DNA of 64,000 nt, taken from Gracilaria gracilis. Lineage: Eukaryota; Rhodophyta; Florideophyceae; Gracilariales; Gracilariaceae. Every line of letters starts with the position of its first letter. Position 1 is the stretch's first letter. The notes under the pieces are model-generated. The model was not told the origin of the DNA, did not search any database, and saw only the letters and a program-made list of their open reading frames with translations. Both the position numbers and the translations under genes were made by a program. Positions 10,542 through 20,796 of the stretch are shown in pieces. The stretch is from assembly GCA_030374805.1 (NCBI GenBank), contig JARGSG010000247.1, positions 248,001 through 312,000 of the forward strand, written 5' to 3'.

Positions 10542-11056
10542 TTATGATTGGGCTGGGACAACGCTCTGCATGGGATCTTCACCCGATTGAGCCTTGGCAT
10601 CTTGATTATTCTCCATACTACTAAACATGAACTCGCCTTGATATTCCGCCAAAGTCTGAGTGCTCCGCTTCACATATGAGAACAAAGCGTATGTCCGTTT
10701 GATATCCTCAACATCCAGTTCAGTTCCAATCCTCTTAGCACATACGAGAGCCGACAAGGTTATGAATTACATCGCATATCGCAACGAAGTTTCGGTGCCA
10801 ATGCGAGTTATCAGTGCTTTTGCGTCGTCAGAAACAGCGATATCTTCTCTTTGCATCGTAGTCTTCAAATCTCATCAACGTCCTTCGCTTCATACGGCTT
10901 GATGCTAACGATAAGCAACTTATCCAGAAAACCCAAGGACAAACCATGTGGGGCTTTGCACTTCGTACCCTGAATATAAATAATGACTCTTTTCGAGGCC
11001 ACGATAAGCACGAAGGGTAGATCAGATTCGATCGCCTTGTTAATGAAAGAGAAGCT
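10542..11056 (-). pseudogene. Reptin (RUVBL2) C-terminal fragment, decayed
   Basis: On the minus strand the C-terminal third of the AAA+ helicase reptin is readable. Pieces are FSFINKAIESDLPFVLI, APHGLSLGFLDKLLIVS, DDAKALITRIGTETSLRYA, SALVCAKR, LDVEDIKRTYALF and STQTLAEYQGEFMF. The order and spacing match RUVBL2, and the VEDIKR...STQ..EYQ tail separates it from RUVBL1. There is a TAA where the family has Gln in LRYAIQLI, another stop after KDVDEI, and a frame change. Similarity stops abruptly near 11056, so the Walker A part is missing. Reptin works with pontin in INO80, SWR1 and R2TP complexes. This copy cannot make a helicase and must be a relic; a functional copy presumably lies elsewhere. 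Confidence 0.8.
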
Positions 11057-13634
11057 GTGGTACTAAACCGAGCAACGTAGCTTTGGCGACGAAGTATTGG
11101 TGTATAATAAGTCCGTTAGACGACCAAGGACGTTATGGATGCACAACAGCCGCATACTACTGGTTAAAGTGCGATCAACGGCAGCCAACGGGCCATTTGA
11201 TCAGATTGTTAATCAGGCTAGGCAAGAACTGCTTGCAACAACCTGCCTTGGCACGCATCGCATTGGAATCATCTCCAGCTTTCACTGACGTTTCGCCAAT
11301 CTCGCCACTCTTGGCGACTTGGTTGGGAGAAGCATGGTCGAATGGCAGTCAAGGTGATTTCATGCGGACGAGCAGTAATCAAGTTCACGCGTGCTATCCA
11401 TACACGATTCAGAATCTATCAGCATGAAGCCGGATGAGCCGGCAGCCTTTGCGCGCACATCCTCATCCAGGATCATACTGATGGATTCATGTGCTGGAAG
11501 CGCCTGCCAAAGGTCCCTACGGGCTCCCATTCATACACGTGTTGCCAGTTTCACAAATTCGCTCTTTTCCGGCACCATTTCATTTCGTTTTCTCCAACCA
11601 GAAAAGCATTGATCTTTGCACGACACAGCATACCGAAAACGACATCATCTCTTGCTCCCCCAAGCGCACCCAACTCCGTTTCGAGTCCCTTCCCTTTTGT
11701 ACCACTACACGATGCATTGTCGCGCATCGCTCCGTGTCTCGCGCCCAATGACCTTCGCCGTCGCCTTTCCCGCTGCACGCCTGCCTAGAAGATGCTTACC
11801 GTCCCCACCGTCTCTGTTGACGCTTTTCATTTGCTGACAACTGCTCCGCCTTTGCACCTTCCATGTCCCCTGCGCCTCTGGCGGCCCCTGCGTTTCGACG
11901 GTATACGCCGCTGTAGTGAATGCAGCGCCGATCGTCGAGCAGTGCTCTGTCTTTCTCCTGGTTGAATCAGGAAGGTTAACGCTTTTATGCCGCTAACCAA
12001 CACGCGTGTTGCAGCTGTGCGTGGTTTTGCATCCGTCAGGATGTTGCCTCGTTCGCCACAGAATTGTATGTACTCCACTCTGTTCCTTGCGTTGGCTTCA
12101 TTCACTGACTTTCTGTTTGCTTTTCAAGCGCATTGCACGCTGTTGGTATCAGATCTCGCCCCATTCCTTGATCTTGTTGCCGATACAAGCATGGTAGCCG
12201 AGGCTCGAAATGACATCAACGTTCATGGGTTATAACCTCGCTCACCGTGTACTCTACCGCTGTGATTGTGTGCAGGAGATATTCACCAGGGCTACTAGAG
12301 AATGGATTGCAATCGTGCACAAGAGTGACCAAGTCAAGGTCAGCATCTGGTGAGTCATCCATCCAATTGTGGCATGCCAAACTGAGACTGGTTGTTCTAC
12401 TGCATGTCGCTACTCTGACCGTAACATGAGCAACACAATATGTGGAAAGCGCAATTCGAGGTGTACGCAATTCGGATACAGCAAGCACCGCATCAACCAT
12501 CATATCTACCTGCCCATGCATGATGCGGTTAGTGTGCACAACACCGTCACCCTCTCTTTGTCAGCTCCTACTTTCTACCTCAGTTTTCCGACGCGTTTAA
12601 TATGTGTACCTGTGAAACGTATCTGTGGAGCTTGCATCTTGCGTGCATCTCGTGAAAACAGTTGTAAGGCGGGACAGTGTTGCAGCGAGGCTGTAGTGGT
12701 GGGGAAAATGAGGCGGTGGAGGCTGCAAAGCCATGGAAACAAATTGTGGCCTTTGTGTGGTAGGTGCTTGATTACGTCTGACAGAAGAGGGAAACGTAGG
12801 AGCGTGTTGGACGCAGGAGTGGCGAGAGTGGAGCGATGATGAAGAAGGTGATGAAGGTGACGAAGGCTGTTAGACCAGCAAGTTTGCAGGCGTGTAGGGC
12901 AGCCCAGCGGGAGAGTTAGCGACTTTGGGAACGCTCAGATGAGGGTTGTTTGATTTGCATAGGGTTTTCAGGGTGTTGGGAGAATGGGACATGCTCTTGT
13001 GTTGCGGGGTTGCTTTACGCAGCTCGAATGCGCCTTCGGTGGGGCGGGAGAGCAGGGCAGAGAGCGAGAAAGTATACAACGCATCGAAGGGTTTCGATAA
13101 CCATTGCATTGCACGCGGTGAATTCAAAGTCGGACATTGGATTTGGACAACTGCCAGCCGTTTACGGGTATTCGTAGTCTCACTGCACCGGTCGGACGCG
13201 GTCATCGGCTGTTTCTCTGAGCTGCGAGTAAGGGATCTATCGTGCATCCATACACGTGAGAATTACAACTGGCTTCGGGCCTAAATCCGTCTGCATCACG
13301 GGCAATTCTTACGCCATCATTGGCCAGCATTCGGGTTTCTTATGTAAACATTGGAACTGTTCTTGGAACTATTATAGGCTGTTTTCTGGGCTAATTTAGT
13401 TCGTATTTTGTACTAATTTAGAGTATATTAAAGCTAAGTTATGACCAGTTTCTGGACATATGAAGTCAGGTTAAGACCATCTTTGGTTCAAAAATACTGT
13501 ACCATTTTTGCTCACATTTTGTACGCATTTTGTCGTCCGTTAGTTGGCAATATTTCGTACTACATTAAAAGGCACAAAATTGGACATATTACGAACATAT
13601 TTAAGACTATTTTCGAGTAGGAAATTAAGGTCAT
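11057..13634. other. Long stretch without a recognisable gene; AT-rich right end
   Basis: Many overlapping short frames on both strands but no family motif. From about 13320 to 13680 the sequence becomes AT-rich, with recurring TTTTG and ATTTTTGG runs. This block abuts the place where the UGGT relic loses its expected C-terminus, so it may be an inserted element. Confidence 0.45.
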
Positions 13635-14992
13635 TTATGGGCACACCCACGTCCAATTTTCGGCCATTTTTGGCCTGGTGAAAATGCGCACTGGGGACAC
13701 CGTTGAGGCATAGTTTGGAAGGTCCTGGCCCAGACTTGACAAATAGTTGGGATCAGCGCTTAATCCCTGATACATAGAACGAAGAGAATTCCCTGCCGCA
13801 GTTTCACGGAATGTATTGAGGTCTTCCTCGTAAAGAGCTGAGATACGATACTTGGCACCGTGCAAACTTTCTTTCCAAAACCCGCTCTTCCAGAACCGAT
13901 AGCCCTCTACAGGGGGGGGTCACGATATAGTGCTCGATTGAGTAGTGCCAACTTCAATATAGCGCTACCCCAAACCGCGTGGCACACGTTTGGGGGGATC
14001 GGGAAGGGTACCGACGGTACCGAAACCAAAGGCAGTTCTGAACGCAGACACCGGCCAAAACCCACCCACAAGACCTCTCATTATATCCAAAACACACACT
14101 GCTCTGCTCGTAGTGTCTCGCCGGCTCTTCAACCACATTATCTAAAGACTTCCACTCCAATCTCCCGAAAGTCTAAGCAAACTGAATAACGCACATTTCA
14201 CAATAGTGCCCCGTATCTGACTATGGACCAGGGTGGCACTATATCGTGTAACCCACTGTACCTCCTCCAGGTAATCACAGACGGGGACATATCCATATCG
14301 GGCACCATTCAGATCGATATCCATGAGCTCTGCCAGATCGTCCAGAATGAATTGGTCAGAATTGCCAAATACGATTCTGCCCACGTCCAGTGGGAAAAGT
14401 ACATCAAGAAAAACATAATCTTCTACGCCTATATGATTCTCTGCTTCTCTGTTTGAGCACGCAGCCATCCGGGCCATCGATATGTTCCCATACCCACTTC
14501 GGCACCTTGTCTCACGGCAAACAGAGGTAAAATCTCTTTAAATGATGGAGACAAAAAGTTCTCTAGGATCCAGAACTTCACTGGACGACTTGCATCTTTC
14601 GTGACGCTTGTGACCATGATCTTCAGAAGAAGTTCGTATAAATGTCCTGAAGCTACAGAGAAAACATGAATTGTGTCATACTTCTTTTCTCCTACAGTAC
14701 TTTGAAGTGCAGGCATTGAGTGCGACTTTGCACGACTGCTGTAGATGCTTGATATGGAAGACTCGAGTCGCCCGAAGATGGCTGATTCTGCATCGGATTT
14801 CTTCGGCGCAGTGTCACCTTGAGTATTCAATAAATACAGACCTTCCACGCCATCGTTTCTCTTGACGCGGAGAAGGATACTTCCTGCGCAATCAGAAGAT
14901 TCAACCGGGATCAGAACTCGACTGTCAGCGCCCGCCAGGTACGTTGTCCTCGTGAAATCTTTGTACATTTCCATGCCGAAAAGTGAAAACAT
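13635..14992 (-). pseudogene. UDP-glucose:glycoprotein glucosyltransferase C-terminal relic
   Basis: Three pieces on the minus strand match the GT24 catalytic domain of UGGT in order. The first is FSVASGHLYE, VKFWILENFLSPSFKEILP and QTEKQRII. The second is FLDVLFPLDVGRIVF and LNGARYGYVPVCDY. The third is [36 protein letters not shown] re-glucosylates misfolded glycoproteins in the ER for calnexin recycling. The gene is dead: TAG codons and a frame change follow EKQRII, the usual DAD before Gln reads NSD, a MITE splits the domain at 13910-14258, and the frame leaves the family after about 13700. The N-terminal thioredoxin-like region is absent. Removing the MITE restores [18 protein letters not shown] across the junction, exactly as in the family. 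Confidence 0.88.
13910..14258. mobile_element. 349-bp MITE with TA target duplication inside UGGT
   Basis: The ends are inverted repeats. The left end begins CAGGGGGGGGTCACGATATA, and the right end read from the other strand begins CAGTGGGTTACACGATATA. Both are flanked by TA (13908-13909 and 14259-14260). The TA target and CAGTGGG-type end fit a Tc1/mariner-like non-autonomous element. Taking out the element plus one TA joins the two halves of the UGGT reading frame perfectly, so the insertion boundaries are independently confirmed by the host protein. Confidence 0.85.
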
Positions 14993-15559
14993 GAAAGTAA
15001 TGGATCAACATCAGAACCGAAAATTGTCAAAATATGTCCTAAATCCTACATATTGTACTACGCATGGGTCATATACAGGTCTCATCACGAGAGTCTCTTC
15101 TCCATCGATCATATGCGATAATAGTTCAGAAAACGACCAGTATATGGCCCGGGTATGGACAAGAGAAGTACAAATAGGGCACCTAAAGGGGGACCTTTTT
15201 GTGTCCTAAATAAGAACTAGATAGGTACTCAAGAAGCTCTATTCTGGTAGCCATTGCACGTACAAATGAGGGCGTCTTGGTTACGAATTGGGATCCTAAT
15301 GTTGCTTGAGTTTGGACTGAGTCACGGCGACTAGTGCTCGTCTTTAGTCTTCAACAAGAATAGATGAGGCGCCTCAGCGAGCAATATATTGCTCCAACGT
15401 CTGCCCGCAATATACGGTACGATGGGTTTATTTCCCAGTAACAATAGAAAGTAGTAGCAATACAGGAATCCAAATAAAGCATGGAATTCGTCGTGATGAG
15501 CACTGGGCTGCGGTTTAGTGCCGCTCTCTTTCAGAGCAACCCCGTCATCAGAGAATAGT
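14993..15559. other. No gene recognised
   Basis: The UGGT relic ends near 14992 and nothing readable follows upstream of it on the minus strand. Short frames only. Confidence 0.4.
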
Positions 15560-16915
15560 CGACGTTAATCTGTGGTGTTAATAGGTGTGACAATGACATT
15601 AAAAATGGCAGTGCTGGGCGAGCGGACGATAACAATATGAGAAAAGCAGAAAAGCTTACGGATTCTAAGAATAATGAAGAAGCAGAGCATGACCAACGTT
15701 GGTCCTGTGACGCCCGCTGAATGGTTGGTAGTTCCTTCATTCGCGATCAGTCGCAGGAGTTGGACAGAAACGGTCCGTTGATTTGTGCAGAAGATGCTTT
15801 CCGGAACCTTTCTGAGAAGTCTTTCTAAGGGTATTGTTCTGAACTTTCTGGGTCTTCTCCTGTGCACGCGATGTACAACTGCATCCATTCCGATTTTTCC
15901 CGAGTTTCCTCTTGAACAACATGCTACGCGAAGGAATGGTTGCCTCAATTGATTTCTTCTTCCTACGCTTCACAGGCTCCTCGACGTCTGTGACAATCGA
16001 CGTTTTCCAGTCTTCTTGGGTTGCTTCTTAGCAATAGTAGCTCGTGAACTCGGACGCCGACGCGGACGTACTTCATCTTCGTCCTCATATCCTAACTCTT
16101 CCACTAGTTTCATCACTTCCGCCGCAGTTAGGGGAGCCCTTCTTTGATGGCTTCGCGGCAGCTGAGCTTCGATTCTCTCTCTGACTTATTTCGTCTTCGT
16201 CATACCCCCACTCTTCCTCTGACTCTTCCCCCGATTGAGCAAACGTAATGAGGTTAGGAGTGACCTTGTTTCCCCTCTTGTTTGGCTGCTTCTCCTCAAC
16301 AGTGGCTCGCAAGCCGCGACGTGGCAACTATCTCACCTTCATCATCATGCTCTGAATCCTCTGCTGATCGGGATTGTCATTGTTTTTCCGTGAAGATCTC
16401 GCCCCGCATTCGTTTTCTTGATTGGTTAGAGTGTGGAAATCAGAAGTATTCTCTTGGTCGTCTTCTGAACCTGGGTCATCTGAATCGCATACATCTTCGT
16501 CTTCGATCCGGGGAGCATTTTGAACGTCACTCTGATCGAATCTGTTTCCAACCCGAACATTACGATCGGAGTGCACCGCGTCAGAAGGAGCCACTACATC
16601 CACAATGCCAGTTTTTGCTTCAATTTCCTTTCGCGGGTCCTCATTCTCTGCCATCGATGTCACCCTGTGGCGCTCCGCTCTGATACCGCCCGCGCCTCCG
16701 GCCTCATTCCTCGCTCCGTTTGAAGGAACAGGCCGTTCTGGCTGCTTCGAACTAGATTGAGGCACGATGCTACCATCTCCATTATGATTGGGACCCTGCT
16801 GACTGCTTGCAGGTTTTGATCGGCGCTTTTACGCCTCTGCAGCAGCCTTCTTATCCCTCTGAATTGCTTATCCGCTTTGTGCCGCTGCGAGAATTGGGTC
16901 CCGTTTGACAAGCTT
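15560..16915 (-). pseudogene. Degenerate acidic/basic repeat protein, unknown
   Basis: Several minus-strand frames share a composition of acidic runs alternating with basic ones. Examples are EESEEEWGYDEDEI and GYEDEDEVRPRRRPSSRATI followed by KKQPKKTGK. Another piece holds RRGLRATVEEKQPNKRGNK, so an acidic cluster followed by an RAT-KKQP basic cluster occurs at least twice. The pieces are in different frames with stops between them, which suggests decay or several exons. Such charge-patterned proteins are often chromatin or nucleolar factors, but I recognise no family. Reading direction is inferred from the composition and the repeat. Confidence 0.35.
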
Positions 16916-17648
16916 ACATTTCATTTGTGTTATTTGTGAGGGAAATTCTCTCTTCAAGGAACTGTACGTTCGAGTACCGCGCTCAACGCCCAATCGATGA
17001 TACAAAAGGAGCCAATATCGTCGTTAATTGCGTTTGCCATTGCAGTGTAGATTGGGAAGTCAGCCTGCCACGTGCCGGAGTCTCGTTCGCGTCCCATCCT
17101 TTCCTGATACAAACAGTTGAAGAGTGCTCGTGCAGAACGTTTAGTACCTATGGGGACCCAGGTCTGTCGGAAGCTTTCAATCGCCTCTTCATTGAGGCCG
17201 TTGGAATCATAAAATTCGGAGGAAGCTGCTGTCCTTGCTCACGGGAAACTCCACAATCTGACCGATCAACGTCACGGTTTGAACCAATGACACTCTCACT
17301 CGGGTTCAGTAGCTGATTGGATGCTTGATAAGATAGCGCGGGTGCTCCAGATGGAAATGTCTGCATAGCACTGTCAGCAGTGACTCGGTGAAGGATCCTG
17401 GTACTCATGCTGAATGCAAAACCGAGCCATGAATGGATTCATAGTTAGTATCCTGTCACCCTGGATCGTATGGGCTGCGAAAGAATATGGAGAGCAAACT
17501 TACTCCCGGTGAACGCTACGAACGTCTCGCAAAGGAGCGTTGCTCGTGGCACGAAAGGTGCGGTGTGGAGTACATCAGTTGGAGCGTGAATTTTTGTCAC
17601 AGATGACGAAGAGAGGGTCAGAACGGGATGAAGGAGCCCAGTTGAAAT
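16916..17648. other. No gene recognised
   Basis: Nothing with family signal on either strand. Confidence 0.4.
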
Positions 17649-19193
17649 GGACTGGGATGTGGTAGAATTTCTGATTGATCATAGCGCGCGAAGAATGCTA
17701 AAGTACCGCAGTTGTCCACATAACGTCTTTGGAAATTGTTGTATCTCCTCGAATTTATGGCATCTTCTTCATCCGGTAGGGGCATAGTTATTTTCTGCTT
17801 TCTTTCTACATCACATAATAATATCCTCCGCGAGCACTCTGATATGGGGCGAGGAACCCAGTGAACCACGGTGATGTGCCTTGGATGCGCACCGGATTTT
17901 ATGGATGTACGTCAGACACACCAAAGATGTTCTATGGATGTCCGTAAAAGATGCACTTTGGATGTCCCACAGATGTGCAATAAGATGTACATGAGATATT
18001 TGTCGGATGTCTAAAAGATACCCGTTGGATATACTAGAAAACGGAAACATCCAACGGACATATTATTGCACATCCGACGTACATCTGGTGGACATAACTA
18101 CAACGTCCAAAGTATATCTTTTACGCCCATCTTTCGTATGTCTTTTGGATATCTTATGGATATCTGAAGGACATCCAGGATGTCCGTCAGATATGCATAA
18201 GATGCACTTTAGATGTCCAGTATCGAACATCCAATGGATATCCAAGGAACATCATTTTGTCTCACTGGGGGAAGAAAACGATACCAATGGGAACTTTCAT
18301 TTCACAGTAAGCAATCGCTTTTCGAACATGATCATCTCGACGATGAAGATTTATACCCATCTGAACATACATCTGCCCGAAGAGCTCAGAAGCGAGCTCG
18401 CAGTTTGGAGACTGATGGAGATACTCTACTCGGTAGAAATGAAGAAGTAGTACTTCCAGAAGGGGTTTCCCAAGATCAACGTTTTCAAGACCCTTTTTAT
18501 GGAAACAGAACTTCATCGCAAGAACGTGAAGTAAATAAAGAAATGAATGAGGATCAAAGTCCAGAGATCCAACACGATTACCCTGTGAATCCTATTGAGA
18601 GCCATTCTCCAGCGAAAGCCGATACATCGTATGAACGTGATACGAAGGGGATTGACATTGGGGCGTGTGCCAATGGAATAATGATTGAGGGTGTTGGTTC
18701 GCCTTTCGAAATACCATCACTTTCACCGATTTGTGCCATTAACTCATATTGTGCGTCGTTAACAGATTGGGCTGATTCCTCTCTTGGAGTGGTATCGAAC
18801 TCAGTTTAGGAAACCCTATCTCCCACCCAGAGAGGATATGAACGTTTGGCTCGCTTCATATACATCTCAGAAGATTCCATTGTGTCCCAGAGAGCTCTGG
18901 AAAGATTGATGAAAGTGGCACCGATAATCTTGCCGTTGTCGTACAGAACTCTTGTTTCGTATGCTTTTCGTAAGGCTCAAGTTCAGAAAACGTTTGTACG
19001 AATGTACTTTAGTGGACATGCCGCTTTAACCGGACGATTGAAAACCTTTTCCGAGTGCCCTAGCTGCGATAAACCTCTTGCAACAAGCTCACAAAAGTAT
19101 TGGTTAATGAAGCCTTCGTCGGCTCTAGAAGCGTTATGTTGTGCTTTTGATTCGTTTCATGCCATCATGAACGGGTTTCTTAGAGCAGAGTAG
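17649..19193 (+). pseudogene. Transposase-like relic split by a MITE
   Basis: A possible start at 17649 opens a frame with Cys-His spacing like a C2H2 finger (SCPHNVFGNCC, then H...H). The MITE at 17857-18269 then interrupts it. After the MITE an acidic, Ser-rich region runs to an in-frame TAG at 18807. The same frame continues to 19193 with RLKTFSECPSCDKPLATSS and FDSFHAIMNGFL. A finger followed by a variable acidic linker and a CxxC segment resembles the N-terminal half of CACTA/Plavaka-type transposases. No catalytic block is visible. The call rests on layout rather than strong motifs, so an unknown host gene remains possible. Confidence 0.35.
17857..18269. mobile_element. 413-bp MITE, copy 1
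   Basis: The ends are inverted repeats: CCCAGTGAACCACGGTGATG at the left, and CCCAGTGAGACAAAATGATG at the right read from the other strand. Both are followed by T(G/T)CCTTGGAT. A possible 4-bp duplication GGAA flanks it. The inside is rich in GGATGTCC-like short repeats. Another copy of the same length lies at 51416-51828. Confidence 0.8.
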
Positions 19194-19196
19194 ATC

Positions 19197-20115
19197 AACA
19201 AGACGCACCAGTAACACGAACGCTTTCAAGAGATTGAGGCACCGTTGACCACTGGTCATCCCCATATTCTCCTAGTCGCAATACGGGCACCATAATAAAC
19301 AATCCTTTATCTGTTAAACAAGGAAATGATTGAAAACATGTCAGAATCAAACCAAGAAGAAACCATCACGCCATGAAAACATAGACAACTTACCATTAAG
19401 AATCACTCGTTCTGCCTCGTAGACGTAACGCACGTGCCCACTATTAGACCAACGTCGTATTCAATCGCATCGAAATCGCTTACCTGTGAATCAATACAAT
19501 GCCGCTTCAAATGTCAGAAAGAAAGCAGAAATTGACCAATCTCGCTTTCCCAAAGTTTAAACTTACCATTACGCAGTCTTCTGTACAAAACCATTCCGCA
19601 TCGTGCCACATTACTCGCGCTCTCCAACAGCAGTACCTGTGTTCAACGGCGAAGAAGATAAAATAACAAGTTAGAATACGTAGAAACGCGTGCGTTTCCC
19701 AACACACTATTTCAACAAGACGCACCACGAACATGAACGCATTCAAGAGATTGAGGCACTGCGACTATAGGAGTATGCGGATGGGCAACAGTGCCACCGT
19801 TGACCATCCGCATAATCGTATTGTCGCAAAACCGGCATCATAAGAAACAATCCTTTACCTGTTTAGCAATGAAATGAAGAAGAGCATGTCAGAAACAAGA
19901 CAAAGAGAAACCGTCCCCCAATGAAAACATATCCAACTTACCATTGAGAAATACTCGTTCGGTCACGTACGCGTAATGCACTCGCTGATAATTAGACTAC
20001 GCGCAGATGCACATCAAGAAACGTTTACCTCTGAACCAACACAATGCCGCTTAAAATGTCAGAAACAGAACAGAACGTGACCAACCTCGCTTTCCCAAAC
20101 TTACCATTACGAATT
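19197..20115. repeat. Two diverged tandem copies, period about 530 bp
   Basis: The segment from about 19197 (CAACAAGACGCACCA) recurs from about 19727. Shared landmarks come in the same order: TTCAAGAGATTGAGGCAC, CCGTTGACCA, CAATCCTTTA and AACTTACCATTA. The second copy has an extra block near 19765. AACTTACCATTA occurs several times within each unit. No gene is visible; it may be a satellite-like or internal region of an unknown element. Confidence 0.65.
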
Positions 20116-20246
20116 CTTCTGTACAGACACGTTCCGCATCGTTTCAGCAATATTAGTAGTTAGTTCAGAAGTTTGAAGCGTGGAAGAATAGTAGTAGTCT
20201 AGACCTTACCGAAGAACCCCAGCAATAGGAGACATCACGCCATTAG

Positions 20247-20306
20247 AAAGTTGGACGAACCGTTTCGGAAAAGATCATGTTTTCGAAAAGGGTTTGTCCA
20301 ACTTCC
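20247..20306. repeat. Imperfect hairpin at left edge of the composite element
   Basis: AAGTTGGAC at the left pairs with GTCCAACTT at the right, and TTTCGGAAAA pairs loosely with TTTTCGAAAA. The outer AAGTTGG-CGAA pattern resembles the palindrome at 33725 at the opposite end of the region. Confidence 0.5.
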
Positions 20307-20796
20307 TGATCGTAAAACATGCGGACCGCGCGCGAGAAACCAAACGAAAAGGAGCAAATATCGCCTTCGTTGAAGCGCAATGGAAAAACGTGGTCAGATT
20401 CGGATGAAAAAGGGAGAGAACGTCGCTTTTAGACGTACCAGAAGCCAGTGACCTACATCGCTATCAACTGGGAAACTGGCCCGGACGACAATCCCAGTTC
20501 ATGGAGGAGGTGAGGCAAGAGAGAATTTTACCCGTCGTCGGCCGAGGTTGGACAGGTGTACAGATATATCGTTCCAATCCACAGAATTATTTTCAGTGGT
20601 GGATAATCAGGGTTGAACCCTGGCCTCAATGTCGACGTGTACATGCGTTCCCCTTTTGAACGAAAGCACGTGATTTGAACTCAAATCTATTATCCACTCC
20701 TTCCCCTGTCCTCATCATCCTCCACACCGTCCTTCCGTCTTCCGCTTCCCTTCCGTGCCTGTTCCCTTCCTCTTCTCTCACCTGTTTCCCTCCATT

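Noticed and set aside
11083-12839. Many 60-150-codon frames
   Set aside because: Overlap on both strands, no motifs, composition typical of chance frames.
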